A stretch of 64,000 bases of DNA from an uncultured Porphyromonadaceae bacterium (GTDB lineage Bacteria > Bacteroidota > Bacteroidia > Bacteroidales > Muribaculaceae), in contig URTA01000002.1 in the NCBI GenBank assembly GCA_900550645.1, positions 38,139-102,138 of the forward strand, in the 5' to 3' direction. Under the pieces are notes generated by a model. The model was not told where the DNA came from, made no database searches, and saw only the letters and a program-made list of their open reading frames with translations. Positions within the stretch are counted from its first letter, which is position 1, and the number at the start of each line of letters is the position of its first letter. Below are positions 1 to 9,297 of this stretch, one piece after another. Position numbers and translations under genes: made by a program.

Positions 1-2
1 AC

Positions 3-713
3 GACATCCGTAACCGCGATGACAATTTTTACCGCGTAATGATGCAGATAGAGCCTGTGAGCCAGGGTCAGCGGTATGCCGGCCTCGAAAATGACATGCG
101 TTACCGCGACCTTGCGAAAATGCCTGACGGCAAGATGCTTACCGAGTTGGCGCGAAGCATAGATATATTGGAACGCGGACTGTATGCGCAGTCCGTGTCT
201 TTCGACAAGCTGCGGACTGCCCTTGAGACTCAGAACGAGAAAATTGCGCACATCCCCTCGATACTGCCTATAAACGTAGCCGACTACACCATAGCTTCGG
301 GCTACGGCAACCGCATCGACCCGATATACAGCACTCCCAATTTCCACGCTGGCATAGATTTCCCCGCCAACATCGGCGATGCTGTTTTCGCGACTGCGGA
401 TGGCGAGGTCGTGTTTGCCGGGTGGAAAGGCGGCTATGGCAACTGCATAGACATTTCCCATGGCTACAATTACCTGACACGATACGGCCATCTCAGCAAG
501 CTGAATGTGCGTCAGGGGCAGCACGTGGTGCGTGGCGACAAGATAGGGGAGATCGGCTCTACAGGCAAGTCCACAGGCCCGCACTTGCATTACGAGGTGC
601 GCTACAAGGACGAGCCACAGAACCCGGTGAACTATTATTTTATGGACCTCTCGCCTGAACAGTATTCCGAGATGATACGCCAGGCGGAACAGGCCGGCCA
701 TGTGATGGACTGA
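3..713 (+). CDS. M23/LytM-family metallopeptidase, 5' end cut by window
   Basis: A murein endopeptidase domain of the LytM/M23 family, expected to cut peptide cross-links of peptidoglycan in the periplasm. The zinc-ligand motifs are visible: the H and D of FHAGIDFPA and the HLH of GPHLHYEVR, with the GYGNRIDP lead-in typical of the family. The frame is open from base 3 (DIRNRDDNFYRV before the first Met at 39), and this upstream text matches the usual linker of Bacteroidetes M23 proteins. The true start, with its expected membrane anchor, therefore lies left of the window. It is followed one base later by the MerR gene, so the two are probably co-transcribed. Domain call is firm; the exact substrate bond is inferred. 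Confidence 0.9.
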   Translation, partial: DIRNRDDNFYRVMMQIEPVSQGQRYAGLENDMRYRDLAKMPDGKMLTELARSIDILERGLYAQSVSFDKLRTALETQNEKIAHIPSILPINVADYTIASGYGNRIDPIYSTPNFHAGIDFPANIGDAVFATADGEVVFAGWKGGYGNCIDISHGYNYLTRYGHLSKLNVRQGQHVVRGDKIGEIGSTGKSTGPHLHYEVRYKDEPQNPVNYYFMDLSPEQYSEMIRQAEQAGHVMD

Positions 714-714
714 C

Positions 715-1056
715 ATGACGATGGACGCGCTCGACAAGGATTATTACAAGATAAAGGATGTGGCAGAGCTGATAGGCGTGCCTCAGTCTACGTTGCGCTA
801 TTGGGAAAAGGAGTTCCCCGAGTGTTCGCCGCGCCGCAGCGCAACCAACATACGCTATTATACGCCTGCTGACATCGAGACGCTCCGCATCATACACTTC
901 CTGTTGAAGATCCGGGGACTGAAGCTTGATGCTGCCCGTGAGCAGTTGCGTGTGAACCGTCACAATGTCTCGCGTCGCATGGAGGTGATAGACCGCCTCG
1001 GACAGGTTCGCGAGGAACTGGTAAACCTGAGAAAAGCACTTAACATCAGAAAATGA
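715..1056 (+). CDS. MerR-family transcriptional regulator
   Basis: Small DNA-binding protein of 113 residues. The N-terminal winged helix-turn-helix is recognisable in YYKIKDVAELIGVPQSTLRYWEKEF (around residues 10-35), followed by the RYYTPADIETLRIIHFLL wing and helix and a short C-terminal dimerisation helix. There is no sizeable effector domain, so the ligand is unknown. The start at 715 sits one base after the M23 stop, and its stop overlaps the pyrK start (ATGA), indicating translational coupling. A MerR gene between an M23 peptidase and pyrK is, as far as I recall, a common Bacteroidales arrangement; whether it controls the pyr genes is not shown by the sequence. Confidence 0.88.
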   Translation: MTMDALDKDYYKIKDVAELIGVPQSTLRYWEKEFPECSPRRSATNIRYYTPADIETLRIIHFLLKIRGLKLDAAREQLRVNRHNVSRRMEVIDRLGQVREELVNLRKALNIRK

Positions 1057-1835
1057 ACGATATACACAAGAAATACCTTATTGATATGCGTGTCGTGGAT
1101 GTCCGGTCCAACGGGTCCGGGTATTCCGAACTGCTTTTGACCCCGGTCGAGGGTTCGTTGCCAGAGATTTTGCCTGGCCAGTTTGTCAATGTCCGTGTCG
1201 CGACATCGCAGAGGGCGTACCTGCGCCGTCCTATCTCTGTCAATGACGTGAATGTGGAGGACAATACGCTGCGCCTCCTTGTGAAGGATGCCGGCGAGGC
1301 CACGCACATCATCTGCAACAGCCGCATCGGCGATGTGTATGACATATTGTTGCCGCTGGGCAAGCCTTTCACCATCGTGCCGGGAGCGAGATACCTGCTT
1401 ATAGGCGGCGGGGTCGGCACAGCCCCGATGCTGTACCTGGGCAAGAAGCTGAAAGAAGCCGGCATGGCTCCGACATTCCTGCTCGGTGCAAGGACTTCCG
1501 CCGAACTGATGCAGCTCGACCGCTTCCGCCGTTACGGTGAGGTTTGCGTATGTACGGAGGACGGCAGCCTCGGCACGAAAGGCTTTGTAACCGCGCATGA
1601 CGTGCTGCAGTCTGGCTTTGACCGCTGTTGCGTATGCGGGCCGATGCCGATGATGAAGGCTGTGGCTGCTGTGGCGAAGTCCCGGGGCATGGAGTGTGAG
1701 GTGAGTCTGGAAAACAAGATGGCGTGCGGGCTCGGCGCGTGCCTGTGCTGTGTGGAGGATACTGTGCGCGGCAATGAATGTACCTGTACCGCCGGCCCTG
1801 TGTTCAACATAAATGATTTGAAATGGCAGATTTAA
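1053..1835 (+). CDS. pyrK: Dihydroorotate dehydrogenase B, electron-transfer subunit
   Basis: FAD and [2Fe-2S] subunit that passes electrons from the PyrD flavin to NAD+ in pyrimidine biosynthesis. At 260 residues it has normal length. Visible landmarks are the FAD-binding YLRRPISV (about 56-63), the GGGVGTAPM nucleotide-binding loop (about 118-126) and the C-terminal cluster ligands C225, C230, C233 and C243 or C245 in CGLGACLCC...CTC. The start overlaps the MerR stop and the gene overlaps pyrD by 13 bases, so PyrK and PyrD are made together, as expected for a class 1B heterotetramer. Confidence 0.96.
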   Translation: MNDIHKKYLIDMRVVDVRSNGSGYSELLLTPVEGSLPEILPGQFVNVRVATSQRAYLRRPISVNDVNVEDNTLRLLVKDAGEATHIICNSRIGDVYDILLPLGKPFTIVPGARYLLIGGGVGTAPMLYLGKKLKEAGMAPTFLLGARTSAELMQLDRFRRYGEVCVCTEDGSLGTKGFVTAHDVLQSGFDRCCVCGPMPMMKAVAAVAKSRGMECEVSLENKMACGLGACLCCVEDTVRGNECTCTAGPVFNINDLKWQI

Positions 1836-2737
1836 GCATAGATTTGGGGCGCGGCCTGAAACTCCGCAACCCGGTGATGACGGCATCAGGCACTTTCGGT
1901 TACGGAGAGGAGTATGAGTCGCTCACAGACATAAATTCACTTGGCGGCATTATCGTCAAAGGCACGACGCTCAACCACCGTGAGGGAAATCCTTATCCCC
2001 GTATGGCGGAAACTCCGTCGGGTATGCTCAACGCCGTGGGGCTTCAAAACAAGGGCGTGGATTATTTCATCAACGAGATATACCCGCGCATCAGCCGTTA
2101 CGACACCAACATAATTGTGAATGTCAGCGGCGCGGCTGTGCCTGACTACGAGGAGGTGGCTCGCCGCCTGATGCCGTTGTCTGGCATACCGGCCATAGAG
2201 GTCAACATTTCCTGCCCCAATGTGAAGCAGGGCGGCATGGCTTTCGGCACTACTTGCGAGGGGGCGGCACAGGTGACTGCTGCTGTCCGCGAGGTTTGGG
2301 ACAGGCACTTGATGGTGAAACTGTCGCCAAACGTGACTGACATAGCGTCTATTGCGAAAGCGGTAGAAGATGCAGGTGCGGACTCGGTGTCGCTGGTGAA
2401 CACGTTTCTGGGCATGGCCGTTGATGTGGAACGCCGCCGCCCGGTGCTCAGCACCGTCACCGGCGGTTTGTCAGGGCCGTGCATACGCCCGATAGCCGTG
2501 CGCATGGTCTGGCAGGTTAGCAATGCTGTCAGCATACCTGTAGTGGGTCTCGGCGGCATAGCCGGCGGACGCGATGCCATGGAGTTCATACTCGCCGGTG
2601 CAAGCGCAGTGGAGATTGGCACTGCCAATTTTGTCGAGCCTGATGTCACTGAGAGGACAGTGCGCTGGATAGAAGACTATTGCCGCCGCCACGGCATCAA
2701 CAATCTCCGCGAACTGATAGGTGCAATGGGCAGGTAA
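1823..2737 (+). CDS. pyrD: Dihydroorotate dehydrogenase B (NAD+), catalytic subunit
   Basis: Catalytic FMN subunit of class 1B dihydroorotate dehydrogenase, oxidising dihydroorotate to orotate. The 304-residue length is typical. VNISCPN places the catalytic-base cysteine at residue 131, as in class 1 enzymes (class 2 enzymes use serine). SGTFGYG near the N terminus and the glycine-rich VVGLGGIAGGRDAMEFILAG near the C terminus bind FMN phosphate. It is the last gene of the M23-merR-pyrK-pyrD run and its stop codon abuts, without a gap, the stop of the convergent CYTH gene. Confidence 0.97.
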   Translation: MADLSIDLGRGLKLRNPVMTASGTFGYGEEYESLTDINSLGGIIVKGTTLNHREGNPYPRMAETPSGMLNAVGLQNKGVDYFINEIYPRISRYDTNIIVNVSGAAVPDYEEVARRLMPLSGIPAIEVNISCPNVKQGGMAFGTTCEGAAQVTAAVREVWDRHLMVKLSPNVTDIASIAKAVEDAGADSVSLVNTFLGMAVDVERRRPVLSTVTGGLSGPCIRPIAVRMVWQVSNAVSIPVVGLGGIAGGRDAMEFILAGASAVEIGTANFVEPDVTERTVRWIEDYCRRHGINNLRELIGAMGR

Positions 2738-3178
2738 TCATAGGTTTGAGTTGTAATAGCGGGGATTGCCGGTCACGTTTTCGCCGACAAATGGCGGACG
2801 TTGGTAATGCGTGTCGCTCGACGGCAGTTCGATTTCCGCTATTGCAAGACCCTCGTGATGCCCGGCAAACTCGTCCACTTCCCAGGTGAAGCCCTCGTAG
2901 GGGACTATGTACCGCGTCTTGGCGATGATGTTGCCGCTGCACAGCGTGAGCATCTCACGCGCATCGTCTGCAGGTATAGGGTATTCGTATTCCAGACGGG
3001 TGTCGCCGGCAGTCTTCCCCTTGACTGTGATGAAAGCGCAGTCGCCGAATATGCGCACGCGCACCACGCAGCTTGCGGCTCGGGAGAGGTAGCCTTGGCG
3101 TATTTCGACCTTGCCAGTCGCCATTTCGCGGTATGACGCATCGACTACGAGGTATTTGTGTTCGATTTCCAGTGCCAT
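2738..3178 (-). CDS. CYTH-domain protein (triphosphate tunnel metalloenzyme)
   Basis: A 146-residue single-domain CYTH protein. The signature ExExK is EIEHK at residues 4-8, followed by the charged strands RQGYL, VRVRIFGD, FITVKGKT and LEYEYPIP, and by WEVDEF and AIAEIELPS, whose acidic residues normally line the tunnel that binds triphosphate and metal. Bacterial members hydrolyse inorganic triphosphate or act on nucleotide substrates; the substrate here cannot be told. It converges on pyrD with no intergenic space, and it has its own promoter about 105 bases upstream, inside the start of the divergent DUF5686 gene. Confidence 0.88.
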   Translation of the reverse strand: MALEIEHKYLVVDASYREMATGKVEIRQGYLSRAASCVVRVRIFGDCAFITVKGKTAGDTRLEYEYPIPADDAREMLTLCSGNIIAKTRYIVPYEGFTWEVDEFAGHHEGLAIAEIELPSSDTHYQRPPFVGENVTGNPRYYNSNL

Positions 3179-3283
3179 ATAATAAACATTAAAATCAACG
3201 TATGGCTATGATAAACGGCATCAGATGATGCGTTAACCATAAAGTGCGTGGCAAGACCGCTATTTGGCAGTCCGCACACGGTA

Positions 3284-3314
3284 CAAAGTTAGCAAATATT
3301 GTCAAAATGAGCAA
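3284..3314 (-). promoter_or_regulatory. Bacteroidetes-type promoter for the CYTH gene
   Basis: On the minus strand TTG (3312-3314), exactly 20 bases, then TAACTTTG (3284-3291). This fits the Bacteroidetes housekeeping consensus TTTG-N19/20-TAnnTTTG and points at the CYTH gene start at 3178. It overlaps the first codons of the divergent DUF5686 gene. Confidence 0.6.
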
Positions 3315-5910
3315 GCACGGATATTCAGGACGGATGTTGCCAGGGAGGGCATTGTTTCTCCTTGGGTTGCTCGTGTTGCCGCTGCTTGTTTATGCCTTGC
3401 CGCAGTCACGGGCGGGAAGGACGGCAAGTGCTTCAGTTGTTGAGCTGTCCGGGTATATCCGCGATTCCGTTTCGCGCAGCCCGATGACATACGTCAACGT
3501 GACGCTCGCCAGCGGCAAGGACGCTGTCATCACTGACAAGAAAGGACATTTCCGGTTGAAGTCGGTGGAAATGGGCGACACTCTCGTCATCTCGTCGCTC
3601 GGCTACGAGAAGCGTCTTATACCGGTAGCAAAGTATATGCTCGACAGCCGTGACTATATACTGATGCAGAACAACGAGACGGAACTGGGAGAGGTGATAG
3701 TTACCAACAAGCGTCCGAAATACTCCAAGAAGAACAACCCCGCCGTTGACCTGATGCAGCGTATACGCAAGTTGTACCCGCAGCACAACCCCCTCGACCA
3801 GCCGTATTACAGCTATGACAAATATGAGAAGACTGTCCTGTCGCTCAATGATTTCCACAAGGAGAACGCCGGGTGGCTGTCGAAACGGCTCGACCCGATA
3901 GACGATTTCATAGACACTGCGTACATCACAGGCCGCCCGGTGCTTAACATCAGTGTGCGCGAGAAGAACTCGACGCGGCTTCATTCTCGCTCCCCTTCGC
4001 GTGACAAGACCCTTGTCCGTGGTTTCCGCAGCGTGGGCATTGACGATCAGCTTAATCAGGAGAATATCCAGATAATGCTCGACGATGTGTTGCGAGAGGT
4101 TGACATATTCGGCAACGACATCACGTTGATGCAGAACCGGTTTGTCAGTCCGCTGGCTGCCATAGGGGCGGACTATTACAAGTATTTCATGGGCGATACG
4201 GTGACTGTCGAGGGAAAGCGTATAGCGGAGCTGATATTTGTGCCGCACAATCCCGAGTCGTTCAGCTTCAACGGCTCGCTCTATGTAGACATCGACAGCC
4301 CCGATGCGTTTGTGACTATGGTGACTATGCGCATACCCAAGGCGTTGAACATCAATTTTGTGCGAAACATTTTTGTGGAGCAGCATTTCGAGCGCGATTC
4401 CCTCGGCAACCGCATGAAGACAGCAGAGGACATGTCTGTTGAGTTGCAGCTTATCTCCGGTGTTCAGGGATTTTATGCCAACAAGCATACGGACTTTTCG
4501 GGCTATACTTACGAACATACGCCAGATTTCGACACCTACGGCCGCGAGGCTGGCGCGACGGTGTATATGGACGGATATGACCGCCGCCCGGCTGAATACT
4601 GGCTTTCAGCTCGTCCTGCGGCTATTTCCGGCAAAGAGCAGTCTGTTGACAACCTTTCAGACCGGCTCAACTCAAACCGCTTCCTTTACTGGCTGCGTAA
4701 ATGTATAAACGTGCTTGTAACAGGCTATATACCAACAGGCAACCCGAGCAAGTTTGACATTGGTCCGGTCAACACGATGATAAGTGCCAATTCCATTGAG
4801 GGGGCGCGGTTCCGTCTCGGCGGCATGACCAAGGCTGCGTTGTCGCCGCACCTGTTTGCCCGCGCATACGGCGCATACGGCACAAAGGATCACAAATGGA
4901 AATACCACGGCGAGCTGGAGTATTCGTTCCGACGCTGCAAACAACACTCCCGCGAGTTCCCGATGCACTCCATTCGACTGGAACACACCTACGACCTGAA
5001 CATGATAGGGCAGCACTACCTGTTCACCAATGCCGACAATGTGTTCCTGTCCCTGAAGCGCAAGGAGAACAATCTGGGTACATACCGCGCACTGTCGCAG
5101 CTGTCATACATCTATGAACACGCGAGCGGACTTACCATATCGGCAGGGGCGAAAATGTCTCGCGAGTGGGCTACGCCTTGGCTGCCGTTCACTGACGGTG
5201 ACGGCATCTCGCACCGCCATTTCAACCAGTCCTCGTTTTTCCTTGACATACAGTACGCACCCGGCGCGACATTCATACAGACCGCCTCAATGCGGTTGCC
5301 TGTCAATATGGACACGTGGATATTCCGCTTGTCGCACGAATATGGCCCGAAAGGGATGCTCGGAGCGGACTTTACCACCAACAAGACCGAATTTTCGGTT
5401 CAGAAACGCTTCTGGTTCTCAGCTTTCGGCTATTGCGACGTGATTGCCAAGGGTGGCAAGATATGGAGCAAGGTGCAATATCCGGCACTGACGTGGCCTA
5501 ACGCCAACCTGTCGTACACGGTCCAGCCTGAAAGTTACTCACTGATGAATCCCATGGAGTTTGCCATGGATACATACGCTGCATGGGACGTGACCTACTG
5601 GATGAACGGAATGATATTTAACCGTATACCGCTGCTAAAGGCACTGAAACTGCGCGAGGTGGTCAATTTCAAAGGATTGTGGGGACACCTGTCGCACCGC
5701 AATAATCCGGCTTTTGACCCTTCGCTTTTCCGCTTCCCGGAGGATTCGAATGCCCGTATCATGTCAGGTACTCCCTATATGGAAATCAGTGCCGGGCTTG
5801 ACAACATATTCTCGATATTGCGAGTAGACTACGTGTGGAGATTGAGTTACCGAGGCACGCCCGGTGCTCCCGATTCAGGCGTACGCATAGCTCTCCATTT
5901 CAGTTTCTGA
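3307..5910 (+). CDS. DUF5686 / carboxypeptidase-regulatory-like outer-membrane protein
   Basis: A protein of about 867 residues from the chosen ATG at 3307; an in-frame GTG at 3244 would add 21 residues without signal-peptide character. It has a hydrophobic signal segment (LFLLGLLVLPLLVYALP). A CarboxypepD_reg-like beta-sandwich follows (LSGYIRDSVSRSPMTYVNV... to IPVAKYMLDSRDYILMQ), then a long region rich in beta-strands that ends in the aromatic VRIALHFSF, the terminal signature of outer-membrane barrels. This matches the Bacteroidetes DUF5686 family, whose function is not established. It is flanked by a divergent and a convergent gene, so it is monocistronic. Confidence 0.85.
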   Translation: MSKHGYSGRMLPGRALFLLGLLVLPLLVYALPQSRAGRTASASVVELSGYIRDSVSRSPMTYVNVTLASGKDAVITDKKGHFRLKSVEMGDTLVISSLGYEKRLIPVAKYMLDSRDYILMQNNETELGEVIVTNKRPKYSKKNNPAVDLMQRIRKLYPQHNPLDQPYYSYDKYEKTVLSLNDFHKENAGWLSKRLDPIDDFIDTAYITGRPVLNISVREKNSTRLHSRSPSRDKTLVRGFRSVGIDDQLNQENIQIMLDDVLREVDIFGNDITLMQNRFVSPLAAIGADYYKYFMGDTVTVEGKRIAELIFVPHNPESFSFNGSLYVDIDSPDAFVTMVTMRIPKALNINFVRNIFVEQHFERDSLGNRMKTAEDMSVELQLISGVQGFYANKHTDFSGYTYEHTPDFDTYGREAGATVYMDGYDRRPAEYWLSARPAAISGKEQSVDNLSDRLNSNRFLYWLRKCINVLVTGYIPTGNPSKFDIGPVNTMISANSIEGARFRLGGMTKAALSPHLFARAYGAYGTKDHKWKYHGELEYSFRRCKQHSREFPMHSIRLEHTYDLNMIGQHYLFTNADNVFLSLKRKENNLGTYRALSQLSYIYEHASGLTISAGAKMSREWATPWLPFTDGDGISHRHFNQSSFFLDIQYAPGATFIQTASMRLPVNMDTWIFRLSHEYGPKGMLGADFTTNKTEFSVQKRFWFSAFGYCDVIAKGGKIWSKVQYPALTWPNANLSYTVQPESYSLMNPMEFAMDTYAAWDVTYWMNGMIFNRIPLLKALKLREVVNFKGLWGHLSHRNNPAFDPSLFRFPEDSNARIMSGTPYMEISAGLDNIFSILRVDYVWRLSYRGTPGAPDSGVRIALHFSF

Positions 5911-5923
5911 TATTGCAGTTGTT

Positions 5924-6949
5924 TCACCCTTGTTTTGAGGTGATGCCGAGCGCTGCGAGCATGGTCTGTGCCTTGCGGCATGTCTCCTCCCATTCGGCTT
6001 CTGGGTCGCTGAGAGAGGTTATGCCGCCGCCTGTGTAGATGTACGCTTTGCCGTCGGCCAGCTGGGCGCACCGCAGGCACACGTTGAAGCGGAACTCGGT
6101 CGGACTATCGATATAACCGAAGTAGCCGCCATAGCATGAGCGGTCGTGTTTTTCGAGCCTCCTGATGAGCGATATGCTCGCATCCTTTGGATAGCCGCCG
6201 AGGGCGGGGGTGGGGGATAGGTCAGCGAGCAGTTGTTGCAGACAGTTTGAATTCCAATGTGGCGGAAGGTCTGCCGTTATGTGTGTGCAGCGGTGTTCAA
6301 CGCTTCCTGCGCGGAGTGTCTGTGGCTCGGTTGTGACGGGTGTTAGACCGTGCTGGCGGAACGTGTCGAAAATCGTGTCGGTAACAATCTGTTGCTCCAC
6401 AATGTTTTTATCGTCCCATCCCCATTCCTCTGTTGTCCCGGCTGGGCGTGTCCCGGCGAGTGACATGGTGTGGAGAGTGCCGTTATGAGCCTCGAGCAGC
6501 AATTCCGGGCTTGCGCCTATCCATGAGCCAGTAGCAGGTGTGTCGAATTGGAATATGCACGCATCAGGGTAAAGTCTGTCGAGGTTGCGGAAGAGTTGTT
6601 CTGTCCCCAACTCTGTCTGATGTATTGACACGCGGCTTATAACGGTCTTGCCACTGGTGTCGTTTTCGCGGTGGTAGCGAGCAGTTGTAGCTACGTTTTG
6701 GAGGTGCTGTTCGCGAGAGGTCGCTGCTTCTGGCAATGTGTTGTGCCTCTCAATATTGACTAATGGGCTGAAATCTGTAGCGGCGTTGTCTGTAGGGATT
6801 GATAGAATCAGATGCTCTCCGGTGTCAAACGGCGAGATGACAAATCCCGGTATTTGCAGTCCATTGCAGATACTGTCCGATGAACCGCCAATGCGAGTGC
6901 CGTCAGGCAAGCGCAGCTGCCATTCGCATTTATGTGATGCTGTTTCCAC
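5924..6949 (-). CDS. menF: Isochorismate synthase (chorismate-binding enzyme)
   Basis: Chorismate-binding family enzyme of 341 residues, most likely converting chorismate to isochorismate for menaquinone synthesis. The conserved C-terminal core is visible: GASPELLLEA, MSLAGTRPAG, HITADLPP, PTPALGGYPKDAS and YGGYFGYID, ending with IYTGGGITSLSDPEAEWEET. The N-terminal part is short, as is usual in Bacteroidetes. It sits five bases downstream of rimO on the same strand and is probably co-transcribed with it. The other men genes are not in the window, so menaquinone rather than siderophore use is inferred from the organism type. Confidence 0.87.
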   Translation of the reverse strand: METASHKCEWQLRLPDGTRIGGSSDSICNGLQIPGFVISPFDTGEHLILSIPTDNAATDFSPLVNIERHNTLPEAATSREQHLQNVATTARYHRENDTSGKTVISRVSIHQTELGTEQLFRNLDRLYPDACIFQFDTPATGSWIGASPELLLEAHNGTLHTMSLAGTRPAGTTEEWGWDDKNIVEQQIVTDTIFDTFRQHGLTPVTTEPQTLRAGSVEHRCTHITADLPPHWNSNCLQQLLADLSPTPALGGYPKDASISLIRRLEKHDRSCYGGYFGYIDSPTEFRFNVCLRCAQLADGKAYIYTGGGITSLSDPEAEWEETCRKAQTMLAALGITSKQG

Positions 6950-6954
6950 TGTAG

Positions 6955-8280
6955 TCAGTTGGCTGTTGCCGTTATTTGTCGTCCGTACAGTTCAAATTCT
7001 GCCGCGTCGGTCACTTCGACTTCGATGTAGTCGCCTGGCTTTGCATCAGTGCGGTCAACTATCAGTTCCGGGTCAACCTCCGGGCTGTCCCATTGCGTGC
7101 GGCACACAGCAGAGCCGTCGGCATTGACAGTGTCAACAACGACAGTCAGCCGCTTGCCGATCATTTCCTGTTGCAGTTCAAGGGAAATCTCCTGCTGGAG
7201 CTTCATCAGCGTGTCGAGGCGTTGTTGCTTGGTCTCTTCGGGTACATCGTCGGCGAGGTGCATGGCTGCGTAAGTGCCTTCCTCCTCGCTGTATGCAAAT
7301 GCCCCCATGCGCTCAAACCGCACTGTGCGCACAAAATCGAGCAGCTCCTGGAAATCCTCTTCGGTCTCGCCTGGGAAGCCCACCATGAGCGTCGTCCGCA
7401 GCTTCAGGTCTGGAACTTCGCGGCGCATGCGGTCTATGAGCTGCAATGTTTCCTCTTTGTTGATATGGCGGCGCATGGCAGTGAGCATCTTGTCGGAGAT
7501 GTGCTGCAGGGCAATGTCCATATACGAGCATACGTTGTCACGGCGGCGCATCACCTCGAGAACATCGTATGGGAAGTCAGAGGGGTAGGCATAGTGCAGG
7601 CGTATGCGGCGTACACCGGGTATGTCGGCTAAGCAGTCTACGAGCTGGGCAAGGCGGTGTCCGCCGTACAGGTCAATGCCGTATGAGGACAGGTCTTGTG
7701 CTATCACGTTGAGTTCCGAAACACCGGACTTCACCAAATCGCGCACTTCCTCCTCGATTTCCTCCATGGGGCGGGAGGTGTGCCGCCCTGTGATGAGGGG
7801 TATTGCGCAGAATGCGCAGAAGCGGTTGCAGCCCTCGGAAATTTTCAGATACGTCGTATGCGGCGGGGTGGTCACAGTTCGCTGCCACTCCTTGACCGCT
7901 GTTTTCGTGGGGGCGACATCCGGCAGCGAGGTGACGAAGGCGTTCCAGTCAAATTTGCCGTACCACAGGTCAACTTCGGGTATCGCCTCTTTCAGTTCGT
8001 CCATGTACCGCTGTGACAGGCATCCCATGACGGCAATTTTGCCTATATCGCCGTTCCCTTTCATTTGGGCGAGTTGCAGCAGCATATTGACGGATTCCTC
8101 CTTGGCATCGCCTATGAACCCGCAGGTGTTGACGACAACATATTCCCCCGCCGGTGTCTCCGGGTCGTGGCTCATGGTGTACCCTTTGGCGGAAAGGCGG
8201 CGCAGCAGCCTCTCCGAGTCAATAAGGTTTTTGGAGCAACCGAGGGAAATTATGTCTATCCTGTTGTGTGTGAACGGCAT
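6955..8280 (-). CDS. rimO: Ribosomal protein uS12 methylthiotransferase
   Basis: Radical-SAM methylthiotransferase that modifies an aspartate of ribosomal protein S12. The 441 residues contain the N-terminal cluster cysteines (SLGCSKN, NTCGF and MGCLSQ), the radical-SAM CNRFCAFC motif, and a C-terminal TRAM-like domain (KRLTVVVDTV... to LYGRQI). Short N-terminal region and the uS12-type SLGCSKNLIDSE start distinguish RimO from MiaB. It starts 18 bases after the ftsY stop, so ftsY-rimO-menF look like one leftward operon driven from the promoter at 9.3 kb. Confidence 0.95.
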   Translation of the reverse strand: MPFTHNRIDIISLGCSKNLIDSERLLRRLSAKGYTMSHDPETPAGEYVVVNTCGFIGDAKEESVNMLLQLAQMKGNGDIGKIAVMGCLSQRYMDELKEAIPEVDLWYGKFDWNAFVTSLPDVAPTKTAVKEWQRTVTTPPHTTYLKISEGCNRFCAFCAIPLITGRHTSRPMEEIEEEVRDLVKSGVSELNVIAQDLSSYGIDLYGGHRLAQLVDCLADIPGVRRIRLHYAYPSDFPYDVLEVMRRRDNVCSYMDIALQHISDKMLTAMRRHINKEETLQLIDRMRREVPDLKLRTTLMVGFPGETEEDFQELLDFVRTVRFERMGAFAYSEEEGTYAAMHLADDVPEETKQQRLDTLMKLQQEISLELQQEMIGKRLTVVVDTVNADGSAVCRTQWDSPEVDPELIVDRTDAKPGDYIEVEVTDAAEFELYGRQITATAN

Positions 8281-8298
8281 TTCTGATATTGTATGTGT

Positions 8299-9279
8299 TT
8301 ATTTTTCGATGGCTGACTGGAACAGCGAGCGCACATACTCCGTGGGGCGGAATATCTGCAGGTCGCCTATTTGCTCGCCTATGCCTATGTATTTTACAGG
8401 TATCTTGAACTGGTCGCAGATGCCGATTATCGCACCTCCCTTGGCAGTGCCGTCGAGTTTGGTGACAGCCATGCAGTTCACGTCGGTCGCAGCGATGAAC
8501 TGGCGAGCCTGTTCTATGGCATTTTGCCCTGTCGAAGCGTCGAGCACCAACAGTATCTCCTGCGGAGCCTCGGGTACGACACGCTGCATCACGCGCTTGA
8601 TTTTTGACAGCTCGTTCATCAGTCCGGCCTTGTTGTGCAGACGGCCTGCCGTGTCTATGATTACAACGTCTGCACCTCGAGCTTTGGCAGACTCGAGCGT
8701 GTCGAAAGCCACGGCTGCCGGGTCGCTGCCCATTTGCTGTTTCACTACAGGCACGCCTACACGCTCTCCCCAGATGGAAAGCTGCTCAATGGCGGCAGCC
8801 CGGTATGTGTCGGCTGCACCGAGTACAACCTTGTTGCCGGCTTGTTTGTACATGTGCGCCAGCTTGCCTATGGTTGTGGTCTTGCCTACGCCGTTCACAC
8901 CGACTACGAGTATGACGTATGGTGTGCCTTTCGACTTGTCAACGGCGAAATCGTCATCGCGCTCATCGTCGGCCACGGCGTTCTCCCCGATCATGTCGCA
9001 TATTTCGGAGCATAGGATGTTGGCGAGTTCCTCGGTATTGACGTACTTGTCGCGGGCAACGCGCTCCTTGAGCCTGTCAATGATTTTGACAGTCGTGTCA
9101 ACGCCCACGTCGCTGGTGACGAAAGCCTCTTCGAGGTCATCGAGAAAATCATCGTCAACAGTTTTTTTGCCGACGATGACGCGGGTGATTTTTTCCCACA
9201 TCCCTTGCTTGGTCTTTTGCAGACCGGAGTCGAGCTTTTCCTTCTTCTCTCGACTGAACAGTTTCTTCAGAAAACCCAT
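8299..9279 (-). CDS. ftsY: Signal recognition particle receptor FtsY
   Basis: SRP receptor GTPase for co-translational membrane targeting. The 326 residues show a short charged N-terminal part (FSREKKEKLDSG), the four-helix N domain, and the GTPase domain with G1 GVNGVGKTT, DTYRAAAIEQL, the G3 DTAGRLHNK and the TKLDGTAKGG motif. The acidic A domain of E. coli FtsY is absent, as in many Bacteroidetes. First gene of the ftsY-rimO-menF run. Confidence 0.96.
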   Translation of the reverse strand: MGFLKKLFSREKKEKLDSGLQKTKQGMWEKITRVIVGKKTVDDDFLDDLEEAFVTSDVGVDTTVKIIDRLKERVARDKYVNTEELANILCSEICDMIGENAVADDERDDDFAVDKSKGTPYVILVVGVNGVGKTTTIGKLAHMYKQAGNKVVLGAADTYRAAAIEQLSIWGERVGVPVVKQQMGSDPAAVAFDTLESAKARGADVVIIDTAGRLHNKAGLMNELSKIKRVMQRVVPEAPQEILLVLDASTGQNAIEQARQFIAATDVNCMAVTKLDGTAKGGAIIGICDQFKIPVKYIGIGEQIGDLQIFRPTEYVRSLFQSAIEK

Positions 9280-9297
9280 TTGGTAATATATTTTGCG

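Noticed and set aside
960..1886. Long minus-strand open frame of 308 codons over pyrK
   Set aside because: Antisense to pyrK, whose motifs and coupling are clear; the translation has no family likeness.
3244..3306. GTG start of the DUF5686 gene
   Set aside because: It adds 21 charged residues before the signal segment and overlaps the divergent promoter.
3433..4518. 361-codon minus-strand frame within the DUF5686 gene
   Set aside because: Shadow frame rich in His/Val/Arg; the plus-strand protein has coherent domains.
7604..9286. 560-codon plus-strand open frame over rimO and ftsY
   Set aside because: Low-complexity Ser/Arg/Thr translation, a shadow of two well-conserved minus-strand genes.
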